Assembly (NCBI GenBank): GCA_028583605.1
Contig: CM053326.1
Location: 9,494,587 to 9,558,586 of the forward strand
Source: Dastarcus helophoroides
Taxonomy: Eukaryota; Arthropoda; Insecta; Coleoptera; Bothrideridae
Direction of reading: 5' to 3'
Length of the DNA stretch: 64,000 bases
In this document: positions 32,285-45,145 of the stretch, piece by piece
Position numbering within the stretch: the first letter of the stretch is position 1
Layout: each line of letters starts with the position of its first letter
The notes under the pieces: model-generated
The model's database searches: none
Told to the model about the DNA's origin: nothing
Seen by the model: only the letters and a program-made list of their open reading frames with translations
Program-made: the position numbers and the translations under genes

Positions 32285-34136
32285 TGGCAAACCTGATACA
32301 AAAATCTACCTTAATTTGTGCTTTTATACGAAGCGGCCTGTCCTGTCAACAAGAAGAAGCGCTGGAATCTGCTGATCATGATGTGATTTGTCGATTGGAA
32401 AGAATTTTACATCTTCAAATTTTCCACCTTCACTCGATGAAAATAACAATATTGCGACTACTTCCAAGGAAAAGGCTGACATGCTAGCCTTAATGTTTGC
32501 TGAAAATTCCAATCTTGATTCTCGAAACGCAAAACCTCCTATTCTGCCTAAGGTTGGCACTTCGATGTCTAAAGTTGTTTTCAGACAACGCACAATCAGG
32601 AGAATTCTCCTCGAGCTTGACACTTTGAAAGCTTCTGGCCTTGATGGTATCCTCGCTATTGTTCTTAAGAAGTGCGCCCCAGAGTTGACTCCTGCCCTTA
32701 GCAAATTCTTCACACTCTCTTACAACAAAAGTGTATTCCCCAAGATCCGGAAATCTGCTAGGCTGCAGCCTGTCCCTAAAAAGGGAAAAAGGAATCTGGA
32801 TAACAACTATTGCCCTATATGCTTGTTACCTGTTATATTTAAAGTGATGGAAAATGTTATCAAAATCGAAATTCTCAAATATCTGGAGGAGAATAGAATC
32901 ACCTCGGACGGCCAATGGTTTTAGACAACAACGTTCAACTGGCGATCTACTGCTATATGTTACTCATATCTGTAACTCAGCTATGGAAAACATGGTGCGG
33001 CTAGAACTGTGGCATTAGATATCTCAAAAGTCTCCGACAGCGATCTCTCCTCGCCAAATTAACATCTTATAGTCTTCCTCCTGGACTCGGTCATTTGATA
33101 TCCAATTTTCTCGTAGACAGATTTGTTTAGGTCGTCGTCGATGGCATCTCATTCGAAACATTTGCGATTAATGCAGGGATGCCTCAGGGGTCTGTCCTGT
33201 TTCCTACTCTGTTTTTGTTACACATGAATGATCTCTTAGCTTTAACTTCCAATCCCATTTGCAGCTACGCAGACAAGAATAGCCTTGTGTCGTCTTTTTT
33301 CTCCGACAAACCATTAACTGTCGCTGCTTCAGATCGACTAAGGGAACAGCAGATGCAGACGATTAATCGGGATCTCGGAATCATTCTGGAATGGGGTAAG
33401 AATATTCTGGTCCATTTCAACGCTTCAAAAACTCAGGCCGCGGTTTTCTCTAAGAAAACATCAAGGGATAATGCAACAAACATACTAATGGACGGTAAAA
33501 TCCTCCCAATGGGATGTAATCCATCTATCCTAGGAGTGCATGTGAGGACTAACTTCCTTTGGGACGATCATGTGCGTGCCATTGCCAAATCCGTCTCTTA
33601 GAAGCTAGGCTAAAAAATACTTCACATCTCACTTGCTACTCACACTCTACAAAGCTCAAGTTAGGATTACGCTAGAATACTGTTCTCATGTTTGGAGTTC
33701 AGTACCAAATCACACATTAGCTCTTTTGGATTCAATTCAAAGAAGAGAAATTCGCCTAATTGATGACGAGAGTTTAACCAATTCACTCGAAACACTAGAG
33801 CGCAGGCGAATGGTTGGTGACTTGTTTTTTTTTCTGCACATACTATCATGGAAAATGCTCGCAGGAACTAATAGGATTGTTCCCCAAAAAACAAGATTCT
33901 TGAGGTATACAAGACAGTCAGAGGTAGCAAATTTCTGTGCGGTCCAGCTTGACACAGTGAGGACTTCTACTTCTTTCTATAGAATTTTCAAGCTATGGAA
34001 CTCGTTACCGAAAGGAATTTTCCCAAAATTTAAAACTATCCTTTTTTAAGAAAGTTCTCCTTGTTTCCACATCTCACTCGCAGTGCTTTAAATGCATAAT
34101 AGGATTACCATTTGCGTGAATTAAATAAAAAAAAAC
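32285..34136 (+). mobile_element. CR1/jockey-type LINE, copy 1, 5'-truncated
   Basis: Consecutive frames give the pol from linker to C-terminus. At 32,388-32,924 come LDTLKASGLDGILAIVLKK and, downstream, an NYRPISLLPVI-like block. At 33,179-33,601 come MPQGSVLFPTLFLLHMNDLL, SYADKNSLVSS (catalytic YADD mutated to YADK) and FNASKTQAAVFS. At 33,633-34,049 is the C-terminal tail LYKAQVRITLEYCSHVW, IRLIDDESLTNSLETLERRR, LWNSLPKGIFP. No endonuclease, no RNase H. A short A-rich tail ends at about 34,136. Several frameshifts; inactive. Confidence 0.88.
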
Positions 34137-34264
34137 CTGTTTCAGGAATGTTATCAACCAAATTTTGGTTTCGGTATTACTGAATTTATTACAGGTATTT
34201 GATCCGGTATATACAATGTGTCTCAAAAGTCATGTGTATTTGGGAAACTTTTTTATAAGTACAA

Positions 34265-34512
34265 TTTACTTGCAAAGGATAGCCTATTATTCTTTTGGAG
34301 CATTGCAAATAGGATGGACATAAATATACATGACGATGAACCGCCTTTTTAAATAGGGATAAGATGTAATGGTCGAGAAAATTTCCGTTAGGTAATGAAT
34401 TTCATAGGTTAGAATTTCTATAGAAAAAAAAATCTTCATGGACAGAAGTCCCCATGGAATACAGAGCAATTTGTTTTCTCCTGCTTTCTTGTATGCCTCA
34501 AAAATGTTGTCA
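34265..34512 (-). mobile_element. 3' fragment of the same LINE (copy 3)
   Basis: Matches the 3' end of the copy at 34,833-36,016 (blocks such as GACAGAAGTCC and GATGAACCGCCTTTTTAAA). It is strongly 5'-truncated, as expected from incomplete target-primed reverse transcription. Confidence 0.8.
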
Positions 34513-34832
34513 TTAGAAGAATCAGACCTACCAGTCCTTGCCAATTATGATATTTGCTCTTACAATTAGTCCAGGGAAAGAAGGTGAAAAATCATCTTTG
34601 TTACAAAAAAGTAAATAGTAAATTTTTACTTCAATAATATCTTCACTTAAAAAATAAGTACAAAAAATTCCCTGCCAAGATCGTGTGCGGAATGACCAAC
34701 ATATTGATTTAAAGAAGAAACATTTTGTTTTCCTTTCAATAATTACCACAATTTTGGTCTACCAAAAAATGTTTCTTATGAAAGTTGGAGACATATATTT
34801 TTGAAACCCTCCAAATAATTGATTGTTTTTTT
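34513..34832. other. Spacer between LINE copies
   Basis: AT-rich, with a 73-codon minus-strand frame that has no recognisable similarity. Confidence 0.45.
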
Positions 34833-36016
34833 TCCACTCGCAAAGAATAACCCTATTATGTTTTCAAAGCACTGCGAGTAGGATGTGGAAACAAGGATAG
34901 ATGGCGATGGACCGCCTTCTTAAACAAGGATCGGTTGTAATTTTTGGGGAAAATTCCTTTCGGTAACAAGTTCCACAACTTGGAAGTTATATAGAAAAAA
35001 GAGTCTCCGTAGACAGAAGTCCTCACTGTGTCAAACTGTACCCCACAGGAATTTGCTCTCCGACTGTCTAGTACGCCTCAAGAATCTTGCCTTTGGGGGG
35101 ATTAATCCTATTAGTTTCTGCGAGCATCTTCCATGATAGTATTTGTAGAAAAGAGAGAAGTCACCAACCATACGCCTCTGCTCTAGTGTTTCGAGAGAAT
35201 CGGTCAGAGTCTCGTCTTCAATTAGGCGAATCGCTCTTCTTTGAATTGAATCCAAGAGAGATAAAGTGTGTTTTGAAGCTGAACTCCAAACATGAGAACA
35301 GTATTTTAGTGTTAGCCTAACTTGAGCTTTGTATAGTGTTAATAGCTAATGAAATGTGAAGTACTTTTTAACTCTAAAAGGAAAGCTTAGCTTCTGAAAG
35401 GCGGATTTGGCAATGGCGCGCACATGATCGTCCCAAGGGAAGTTGGTGCTCGCATTCCCTCCTAGGATAGATAAATTAGATCCCATCGGAAGGATTTGAC
35501 CGTCCATTAGTATGTTTGTTGCATTATCCCTTGATGTTTTCTTAGAGAAAACCGCGGCCTGAGTTTTTGAAGCGTTGAAGTCAACCAAATTATTCTTACC
35601 CCATTCCAGAGTAATCTTTAGTTTCCTATTAATCGTCTGTATCTGCTGTTCCCTCAGTCGATCTGAAGCAGAGATAGATAATGTTTTATCGTGAAAAAAG
35701 ATGACACAAGATTACTATCATCTGCGTAGCTGTTTATAGGATTGGAAGTTGAAGCTAGGAGATCGTTTATGTGTAACAGAAATAGACTAGGAGACAGAAC
35801 AGACCGCTGAGGCGCCCCTGCATTAATCGCAAATGTCTCGGATGAGATGCCATCGACGACGACCTGAAGAGATCTGTCAGCGAGAAAATTGGATATCAAA
35901 TAACAGAGTCCAGGAGGAAGACAATAAGATGTTAATTTGGCGAGAAGAGATCGGTGCCAGGCTCTGTCGAAAGCGTTTGAGATATCCAATGCCACAATGC
36001 TAGCCTCACCATGTTG
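34833..36016 (-). mobile_element. CR1/jockey-type LINE, copy 2
   Basis: On the minus strand: MALDISNAFDRAWHRSLLAK (the first RT catalytic Asp region), SYADDSNLVSS with intact YADD, FNASKTQAAVFSKKTSRDNA, and the C-terminal IRLIEDETLTDSLETLEQRR. It begins mid-RT, so it is 5'-truncated, and has frameshifts near 35,600 and 35,260. It lies opposite to copy 1, about 0.8 kb away. Confidence 0.87.
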
Positions 36017-37772
36017 TAACTGCGAAACTTTCCACCTGATTGTCTAAAAGCTTTTACCTCATTGTAAATTTGGTGAAAAGTAAATGAAAAAATTACCCAC
36101 TAATATTAACACTAACAAAGAAGATAAAATGTGGGTACTTCTGCCTTTGGGCCACCGTTTACATTCTGCGTTCTTTCGTAAATGTTTTCAATTCTGACTT
36201 GATTTATCTCGAGTTCGAAATAGTCAATCAATTTAAAACGTTTAGGATGGTTTGTTACCGATATTCTTTATCTCAGTGCAAAAATTTATAAAACTCTATC
36301 GAAGAATCCTATGAAACCATAACTACCTTAATTTCTTAGGGTAGGTACTGTATACTTGCTGGAGTACTCGAGTGATTATTCTCTCTAGACCAATACTGAA
36401 CAATACGAAGGTCCTGACATCTATGAAGAAAAAAAAATCGTAGGTAAACGAGAGGTTCAAAAAGTTTCCATCAGTATATCACCTGTTTCGCTAATTAATT
36501 CACAAAATTGGAGAAATGGTCGTCGGAAAATATTTCTTGAATATCGGCTGCCTTATAACACCGCCACTAGTTTTTTTTTTCAACATATTCCGCACAGTTC
36601 GCGTTTCTAAGTGGTTTTCACATTATTGAGTTGAGGCAAGTCATTTGTCATCAACTTTTCAATTTAATTGGGGCAAAAGTTAAAACAATTGTAACCCTTA
36701 GAAAATTACTACAATAAATAAATGCAACTTAAAGGTTCATATTTTTCAATCGTTGTGGATAAAGTATCATACTTTATTGGTAAATAATGACTATCACTAT
36801 ACATGTATTATTAAAACACTAACCGAAAACTTCGCCTATAGAATAGTATCTGTCATTATTCACTCATTCAGTAATATATTATTACATGTATTGCATAAAT
36901 TGTCTTTTTATATATTTATATGAATATTTGTCATTACAGGGAGTTGGTTAATTTACTGAATAGTTTAGACAACTGGAATACACTACTGGTTCCAAATGAG
37001 CCTGCAGCATAATAGAATGCTTACAAATAAACTTAAAGTAGCTGAAATATTGATGCCTTTTCTCTTGAAAGGCGCCCTTACTGATAAGAAAGTGTTCGAC
37101 CTTTTTCAACTCAGACCCCAAGACGCAATATATTTGTAAAACTCCGTTTTTAGGCATTTTAAACCAAGATCCTATTATCTAAGGAAACGAACACATCACT
37201 TGCAAACAAGATTCTGCTGTTTTTCGCATCGGTGGAAAAATTAGGGTCACTTTTTGTTGAGGTTTTTCAGGGAAAAGTCGATTTTTCTAGTAAATGAGAC
37301 GCCGTTTGAACCTTTTTAACATCGCTGCAAGGGACTGAAAGTCATACAAATGATGCTACATTGTACTCCCATGAAAAATAACTTGAATTTTAATATAGGA
37401 GTGAAAAACTTCCTATCATGTAGAGGCAAACAAATGATCTCTCAGAGCTGCATGCGATGGAATGGTGTGAAAATAAAATAAAACAACGTGTTACTAAAAA
37501 TACATATATTTACCTAGCACTAAAATAGCGGAAAATGTAGGAAAATTCCACGTAAGACATAAAAAGGATTAGAAATATAGTCACATACGTCAAATGAATC
37601 GATATTTAAATATCAATTTATGGAGAGCATTAAACACTATTAATGAAGTGAATTTATTCGAATAATAAAGAGATAATCTATATTTGCTGTCCCTAATTAT
37701 TTTTCAATTTTCTGGATATGCATCAAAAGTGTAATTTACAACAACCAATATAAAAAATCGACACTCAATGTT
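36017..37772. other. AT-rich intergenic DNA, nothing recognised
   Basis: No TIR, LTR or convincing frame in about 1.75 kb; the 69-codon minus frame at 36,948-37,157 has no known motif. Confidence 0.45.
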
Positions 37773-37775
37773 TAA

Positions 37776-37998
37776 CGGAGCGTTTGCACTAGGCAGTTTA
37801 TTCCGTACATGTTTCTGTGCGTTTACCCTAGACACTTTACTCCTTAAATTTCTGTCCAAGATAAGTGTCAACTAACCCGAAAAAAGTTATCCAGGACTTA
37901 TTTCCACAGCTGAGAGTCTCGGATAATTTCTCTCAGGATACTTACAACTTATCTCAGAGAGAAATATACGGATTAAAGTGTCTAGTGCAAACGCACCG
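37776..37998. mobile_element. PIF/Harbinger-type MITE, 223 bp
   Basis: Ends CGGAGCGTTTGCACTAG and, inverted, CGGTGCGTTTGCACTAG, flanked by TAA at 37,773-37,775 and 37,999-38,001. A 3-bp TAA duplication with such termini fits PIF/Harbinger. The terminal motif recurs internally near 37,815 (GTGCGTTTACCCTAGACAC), so one end has been duplicated inside. A relative is at 63,835. Confidence 0.82.
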
Positions 37999-38001
37999 TA
38001 A

Positions 38002-38985
38002 GAATACGTTGCTGTTTAATTTGAAATAATTTTATAATCTATGATCAGCTGTCTGGTGAGGATAATATTAATGTCTCTTTTTCTCTTTCAGACACGATAT
38101 TTTCACATTTAAGCTATTATCTGATATTTCATACAAAAACCGATCTATAAAATAAAACTACTTCGTTCGTTCATGATCTACGTAATATACTACACTCAAA
38201 TATTGCTTTATGTATGTGGAGTAAGATAATTTAATGTATTTCAATGCACAACAGAAATAAATTCATCCAATTTTCTTGAATATTTTCAATTATTTGGTGA
38301 TTGTGAATGAGACTGATTGGGATGTTTATTATAATTGTAATTAAAGATAGGAGCACACGAGCATTAAATTTACCTACGCAGAAACGTCAAAGTGCGACCT
38401 CCGTTACAGCTTTACTACGTTCAATAAATGAGCGGTCACACGTGGACGCACTCTGATCACTTATATTTAAATTTAGCAAAATTACAACCGGAAGTGGTTA
38501 TCCATTTTAAAAAATTGTAACTTTGTAATAAAACTTCAAATCGTGATCTTCAATTGTTGTTTTGGTTAACCATAAAGATCAATGTTAAGCCGTTTGCAGA
38601 CGTACGTACATCGCTTGAGATTTGTACCCGCATACGTATAGAATACATCAGCTCTGTATAGACACGGAGAGATCATTTTTATTCATTTTGTTGTTTGATA
38701 TATCTTTAATAATAAAAAAGTTACTACTGAGTTTATTTTGAATATCCTGTATAGTTACTAGATACAACTGCCACCATTCTTTTTTTGCTCTCTGTATTAA
38801 CGGTATATCCTCTTACGAGATACAAAATTTGGCATGGTGGGGTTAAAATGTGTCCATCCCCTGGTGAGACGTAAATTTAACGTTTAGTGTTTTTTTCTTT
38901 AGATCACACAGAAACCGAGCTTTCAAATAATGATCTCGCGTCCTCTTTAGCGAAGATATTTTTAAGTGCACGATATTAAATGTAG
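38002..38985. other. Intergenic DNA, nothing firm
   Basis: A possible degraded MITE end near 38,745 (ATATCCTGTATA) is the only hint of structure. Confidence 0.4.
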
Positions 38986-39212
38986 ACACCTTGTCAATCG
39001 AAAGTTTTATTGATAACCAAAAAAAAAAGCATTATCATCTGAAACTTATTTTAATCTGCCAAAAAAAAAGAATATTAGGGCCCCCTTCTTAAGGTCACCT
39101 TGTCAATCCAAAATATTTTTGCTAACCACAAAAGCATATCATCTCAAACTTATTTTCATCTACCAAAAAAATAGAAAAGAATATCAGGGCTCTTTCCTTA
39201 ACTTGGACCCTA
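38986..39212. repeat. Tandem pair of ~115-bp units
   Basis: Two direct units share CACCTTGTCAATC, TATCATCT-AAACTTATTTT, an A run, and AGAATAT-AGGGC. The second is slightly diverged. It abuts the LINE 3' end at about 39,215. Confidence 0.8.
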
Positions 39213-39214
39213 TG

Positions 39215-40255
39215 CGACTACACCTGTTGGATCTGCCTCGTTGCGGCTCTGCTTTAACGTATCTTCTTAGGATTATTAGCTTAAACGATGTTCTTCAAAT
39301 TTTCACCGTAAGCATTTTTGCTATATTTATTATATTGACCTTTGACTTTAACACTCATTTTCTTTCGGTGCCTTGCCTGTCTTCAAGCGCGGGCTATCTC
39401 CACAGCAGCTTCGTTTAATCGTTCTCTATCTTTCGCAATTCGGAACAGTTGCTCTACTCCCAGTTTGGTCCAATTTTTGTTCCCTAGCCACGATAGTTTT
39501 CTGCGGCCTATTCATCTTCTGCCCTCAACTTTCCCTGGATGATCAGGTGGAGAATGTGGTATTTGCTGCCTCGTGTTATATGACCAAATAGCTAACCTTT
39601 CTTGTTTTTATGTTGTTCAGGAGTTCCCGATCTTTATCTAGCTGTCTGAGAACTTCTTTTGTGTAGTGCAAGAGCTTTTGAGGATTCTCCGATAACACCG
39701 ATGACACATAATGTCAGTTTTAAGCGTCCATGTATCACATCCCTACAGAAGAATGCTCCATATGTAACAGAGGAGTGTTCTTAGCCGCGTTTGAACTGGG
39801 AATTTTCCATTGGCAAAGGTGGATTTCCATTTACTAAACGCCTTACAGGCCATTTCAATCCTCGTTTTTACCTCGTCACATGTTATTTCATTGTTTAGCC
39901 AACTACACAAATATCTGAAATGTGACACTAGTCCACTGATTGTGATCGGGATTGGTTCTATGTTTATTTAACCCACCGCCATCCATTTCGTTTTTTTTTG
40001 ATGTTTATCTTAATACCTCATCTTCGCCCAGCTTTGTACACTCTATCCAGCAGTATTTGTAAGTCATTCATGGATTCTGCAATGATGGCAGTGTCATCTG
40101 TGTATCTTATGTTGTTTATAATTTGGCCTCCGATCTTTGCACCACCTGTTCTGCCATACAAAGCCTCGTGAAATATGTTTTCAGAGTAAAGGTTGAATAA
40201 CATGGGTGACATAACAAACCCTTGTCTTACACAGTACACTCATGCGTGAGGCCTA
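39215..40255 (-). mobile_element. RTE-type LINE 3' fragment
   Basis: Minus-strand frames give RQGFVMSPMLFNLYSENIF with NNIRYTDDTAIIAESM, the RT palm with catalytic YADD changed to YTDD. After these come FRYLCSWLNNEITCDEVKTR and CYIWSILL of the thumb/C-terminal region, then RRKLSWL and ELFRIAKDRERL near 39,400-39,540. The order and motifs match RTE-type endonuclease-reverse transcriptases. It starts mid-RT and abuts repeat X at 40,262. Confidence 0.85.
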
Positions 40256-40659
40256 TTTTTGATTTAAAAATAACATTCCTTCTGCTGTCAATTTCACTAG
40301 AACTAATACCAACTTTTGATTTTTAAACATAAGTCCTATTTTCTGAATACAACGCATATAAAATAAGTGACTTTTACTAATAATTTTTTTGAATCCATTT
40401 TATTTTGCCATCTAGGTCGTCACTCATCCTAATTCATTCTAACAGGCCACATTAACGCCACAAAAATTAAAGTGGGAAAATTTAAGAAGTCATTTTTTTA
40501 ATTAGTTATCACCGATTTCTTATGTTCCTATTGAATAAATCATAATATGAATTGAAACCGAAAATTTCTAATTCTATAACTGTAACTTCATTTTTATTGA
40601 TCTCACAGCAAAAGTGAAAATATGTTTAGATTCACCATTAATTTTACTTCTTCATCGTT

Positions 40660-41835
40660 ACTCTCTACCATTATGATTTATTCTTCTTCTTCCTCGGCCA
40701 TTTTCTGTCCACTCCTGAACTTAGGCCTCTTCCATGCTTCTCCATGCTGATCTGTCCTGTGCTAACTAAAACCACCTATTTCCTGCTTGTATCATGATAT
40801 CATTAAAACAATCTTCTTTGTGTCTTCCCACACTGCGCTTGGTTTGTCTTGGTCGCCAATGCGCTACTCTAGACGTCCATTTACTTTGGTTTTATCGAGC
40901 CACGTGTCCCACCTAACGCCATTTCAGTTCTGCTATTCGTTCTATTATATCTACGTCTTTAGTTCTTCATCGGATATCTTCATTTCTCTTCCTGCCCCGC
41001 AGACTGATATTGGGCATCGCCCGCTCCATCGCTCTTTGCATTACTCTCAGTTGGTTCGTGGTCTTTTTTTGTCAATGCCATTGTTTCTAGGCCATATGTA
41101 GCTATTGGCAATACACATGTGCCAGAAACTTTTCTTTTAAGATTAATAGGGATGTCCTTATTACTTGGTATATATTTCATTTTTTCCAAAGCCGCCCAAA
41201 TTAGTCTTATTCTTCGTCTTATTTCCGCTGCCTGAACTTCTTCTATTTTTATTGTATGTTCTAAATATATATACTTTTCTACTCTTTCTAATTTCTTGTT
41301 GTCTATATGTATGTCTTTAGTGTTGCTTATCATTTTGTCCTTTGAGATGTTCGTTTTTATGCCTACATTTTTTCACTGAGTTCTTTTAGCATGTCTCTCA
41401 GTTCTTGTATATTATTACTTATCAGAATGATGTCGTCGACGGCCAATCAGAGATAATTCAAATAGGAACCGTTGATATTTATACCTTTAGTCTCCCATGG
41501 TAGTGATTTGAAGACGTTCTCTAGCGCCAGGGCAAATAGTTTTGGAGATATGGTATCGTCTTGACGTATTTCCCTATTTATTTTAATTTTATCTGTTTTC
41601 AGAGTGTCATTCATTTTGAACGAGAAAAGTGGCATTGTTGTACATATTTTTTAATAGATTTGTGTATCTGGAATCTATTCTAGCATCATCCATTGCCTGT
41701 ATGAAAGCCCATGTTTCGATAGAGTCCACAGCCTTATGAAAATCTATAAATGCCAAGTGAAGGGGTATGTGGTATTCGGTTGTTTTTTCTATTAGTGTTC
41801 TAATGGTTTGTAGGTGGTCGATGGTGCCATTACGA
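40660..41835 (-). mobile_element. RTE-type LINE inserted in repeat X
   Basis: Minus-strand frames carry REIRQDDTISPKLFALALENVF and WETKGININGSYLNYL of the RT palm, then KYIYLEHTIKIEEVQAAEIR, IRLIWAALEKM, LPIATYGLETMALTKKDH of the C-terminal region. The GVRQGDTISPKLF / CVLPVMTYGAET pattern is typical of RTE-type elements. Edges are set by the interruption of X; the 3' end is a GATGAAGAAG-like tail. 5'-truncated and frameshifted. Confidence 0.82.
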
Positions 41836-42007
41836 TGCTATTTAAGAAAAAAAAAGTTATTATATAAAAAGCATGTTTTTTTTTACTTTATCACTTAATA
41901 CAAGAATGAAGTAACTTCATTGTTCATTTAATTGGAAATTTGTAGCGTTATCTGGGTCATTAGAATGAACTAGTGGGTCATAGCCTTCTAGGTCGAAAAA
42001 TAAAGCG

Positions 42008-43066
42008 ATCTCGAAAACGATAAGAGATACAGCATCGGTTTAACTATGGCAAATTTGCGAATATTCCGATGAGAAATCAAAAATATCTCTCGCTGTTCTT
42101 GAGATTTTTTAAAGAAAGTAAAATATTGGATTTTGGTTTTTATTATTTCTTGACGTTATTTAAAGAGTATAATCGAAATACTAACTTTTTGATTGGCGAT
42201 TTTTATTTCTTACAAGATAATATAAAAGGTTGTTTCATTACATGTTTCGTCCTTTCGCTATTATCATCAAGTTCGTTATTTTAAATACGAACCTGTAATT
42301 TTTATTGTATCTTTGTGTAGCTTTTGAATCTCCGACTTTATTGATGTATGTTGATAAATGTTTCGTAACTTCAAATCATCATCAAGGCAAAACCCTTTAT
42401 TTTATATTAACGTTATTTTATTTTTTTTTATTATTTTTTTATAAATAATAAATTATTAAATGACAGCTGATCACCAAAAATAATGATTAATAGCTACGGA
42501 CAAAGCAACTACATATGTACATTTGGAATAACAAATAAAACAATAACTGCCACAATTGATTTGTCACATTTTATTAGATTTTGGTTAACCATTATTCAAA
42601 AATACAAAATACGTTAATCTGAAAAAAGGTTCCTTTCCTTGATAAAAGTTAACAGTTACGAAACGTTTAGCCACATTAAAATTTCATGCAATAGTGAAGT
42701 CGGAAGATTCAAAAGCTACAAAAAGATGCAATAAAAATTAGAAGTTCTTATTTAAAATTACGCACTTGATGATGGTAGCGAAGACGAATCGTCCAATAAA
42801 AAAAACTTTTCAGGCTATTTTGTAAAGGATAAAAAACGCCAATGAAAATTATTTTTAGTTTTTCGATTACTATTCAAATAACGCCAAGAAAAAACAACAT
42901 CAAAATTCCAAAATTTTACCTTTTTTCAAACATTTCGAGAGCACCAAGAGATATTCCTGATTTCTCCATACGGCAGACGGCATATTACTTATCACCAATT
43001 TATGCAATTTTGCCCCAGTTTAACCGATAGTGTATCTCTCACCGTTTTCGAGATCCCTGTATTGAT
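42008..43066. mobile_element. Palindromic TIR element with ~400-bp arms
   Basis: Arms 42,008-42,395 and about 42,620-43,066 are inverted copies (outer ends TCTCGAAAACGATAAGAGAT and TCTCGAAAACGGTGAGAGAT), about 80 percent alike by eye, around a ~220-bp AT-rich centre. No transposase. The insertion splits repeat X. Frames of 60-70 codons in the arms are non-coding. Confidence 0.8.
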
Positions 43067-43159
43067 AAGTGAATTTGTTATAACCTGTACATTCAGAAAA
43101 TTGCGCAGATTTAGAAAATATAAAAATATATAGGATGTTCAATCAAAAATCAAATCTGT

Positions 43160-43540
43160 TATACGTTTTAGCAAAAGTGACAGCCGCAAGAGTAACATTT
43201 TTAGGTCAAAAACAAAAATTGATATTGCACAAGTGTATCAAGTTTAAAGATTTAATCTTTATAAATAAAGAAAAAATATGGGTTGTACCATGACTTTGTT
43301 ATACTTGACATAGGTTGCCGTAAAAAAATGGTTACAATCCACATAGTACTATACGTTTTAGAAAAGTGACAGCAGCAGGAGTGACATTTTTATGTCGAAA
43401 AGCAAAAATTGATATTGCATAAGTGTATTAAATTTGAAGATTTTATCTTTATAAATAAAGCAAAATTATGGGGTGTACCATGATTCTGTTAAACTTGACA
43501 TAGGCTGCCTTAAAATAATATATGGTTACAATCCACACAT
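43160..43540. repeat. Tandem duplication of the X right end, 190-bp unit
   Basis: TATACGTTTTAG starts at 43,160 and again at 43,350, each followed by the X terminal sequence, GTGTACCATGA and CTTGACATAGG. The unit includes X-terminal sequence plus flank (AATGGTTACAATCCACA), so the duplication happened after X inserted. Confidence 0.85.
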
Positions 43541-45062
43541 TGAATACGGAATATCCCTGCATAATGAAAAATATTTTTAATTTGCAAAGCTAGCGCAAAT
43601 TGGTAACGTTGCAAAAATGATGAAAATGTCTCTAAGCGGACTACCGCGTGCTACTGGGACCCGCTCTATAATACAGATCAATGGAAAACTAGTACAGCCA
43701 TCAATGTCCTTTGAGTTTATCTCTCTATAAATATAGGTCCTACAAGTACAAGTATCAGGTGTTAGCTCGTGTTATTGTAAAATTTAAAGTATGTAACAGT
43801 CATAAAGTTGAAATATTTGTTGGAATTCAACTAAGGATCGTAATTTAATAAAATGTGCTTAAATCCTCATTATCATCGTATTTTATTATATTTCGCTGTA
43901 ATAATGTAGTGACTAATTAAAATTAAAATGATAATAGTCCGCTAATTAGAGTTATTTTCAACTCAAACAGCAAAGTTCTGTAGATTTGAAGCTGTGCTTA
44001 TACTTCCTTTAACAGGAGCGTTTTTAGTGTTAATATTCATTTCCAAATTGTGTAGAATTACCGCCGATATAAGTTTAAAAACCTATTTGAGGCGATTCGC
44101 CATTTATTGCATTAAAAATTCAACAAGCAGTAATAATCGTGTGACTATATTTCTGACATTTCACAAAAGGTGATTGATTATCGTGAATTATTTCTATAAA
44201 ATAATAACATGTCTTTAAGGTAATATCATGATTTATATACATGTCACGGAGTAAAAATTAAAAAACAATTGCGCTCCAATTGAACGAAAACGAAAATGCA
44301 CAAAATTACGTTTTATATTAGCTGCACAAATGTGAACATGTCGGATTTGTCGTATATACAATTTTTTCGTCTAAAAATGTATTGGCCTACATTCAAAGCG
44401 AGAACTTTGTAGATGACGTTCAATTACCAAGATATTAAGTTGGGACATGCGTTAAGCTACAAAAAGTGAAAAATTTTATTTTCTGCCCCGACCTAAATAC
44501 CCATATGGCACTAGGATTATAAAAAAATCTAATCTATTGTACACAACAATACAAAATATAAAGAGACGTGTGCATATTGAGGCAAATTAGAGTTTTTATA
44601 TAGCAAATCTTATAAGAATATACTTGTTGTGTTTTGGCTATGTACAGGGTCAATTTTTTTATTTCTTTACATTCTTTATTCTGCAATTTTCTGAAGATTT
44701 CGTATGTAGTTTTTTCTGAATTTTTTTATTTTTCTAACAAAACGTATTTTTGCGTATGTATCAAAGGAATACAAAAAAAGGATTTCCTGGATTTACTAAA
44801 AAAATTTAGATATTTTCCAAACAGGTCTTCCAAAAGGTTAAATAAATCTAATTTATTAAGAGTAACTTTTCTCTGCAGAAGTCTGCACTCTTTTAAATTA
44901 TCGATTTAACCTAAGAATGGCTCAACAGATAAACAAAAATATGTCTTAATTGACGTAAATAATGCGATGAAACCAGCGCCTTTTAAGAGCAAAATCAGCT
45001 CGAAGCATTATTATAGACGTTTTTCCGTAATATTTAATTAAAAAAACAACATTTAAATTAAA
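43541..45062. other. Intergenic DNA, nothing recognised
   Basis: About 1.5 kb without a TIR pair or credible frame; the 91-codon frame at 44,634-44,909 is Phe/Ser/Lys-rich and resembles nothing known. Confidence 0.45.
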
Positions 45063-45145
45063 TCCCAAGTTCCGTTGTCATCGATGGCACGCAATTTTCA
45101 TCTGACTTGTTGTATCAAGTTTAGAAGGTCAGATTAACGTATGTA

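Larger units (their letters stand above)
40262..43325. mobile_element. TIR repeat X, copy 2, split by two insertions
   Basis: The parts at 40,262-40,660, 41,836-42,007 and 43,067-43,325 are collinear with X copy 1 (shared blocks include ACCAACTTTTGATTTTTAAA, CATAGCCTTCTAGGT, CATTCAGAAAATTG). The gaps are an RTE-type LINE and a palindromic TIR element, so X is older than both. Confidence 0.72.

Noticed and set aside
42240..42280. Hammerhead-like motif (minus strand) with TTGATGA and CGAAAC
   Set aside because: C3 is replaced and no stem II can be formed between the two core blocks, so it does not qualify as a ribozyme.
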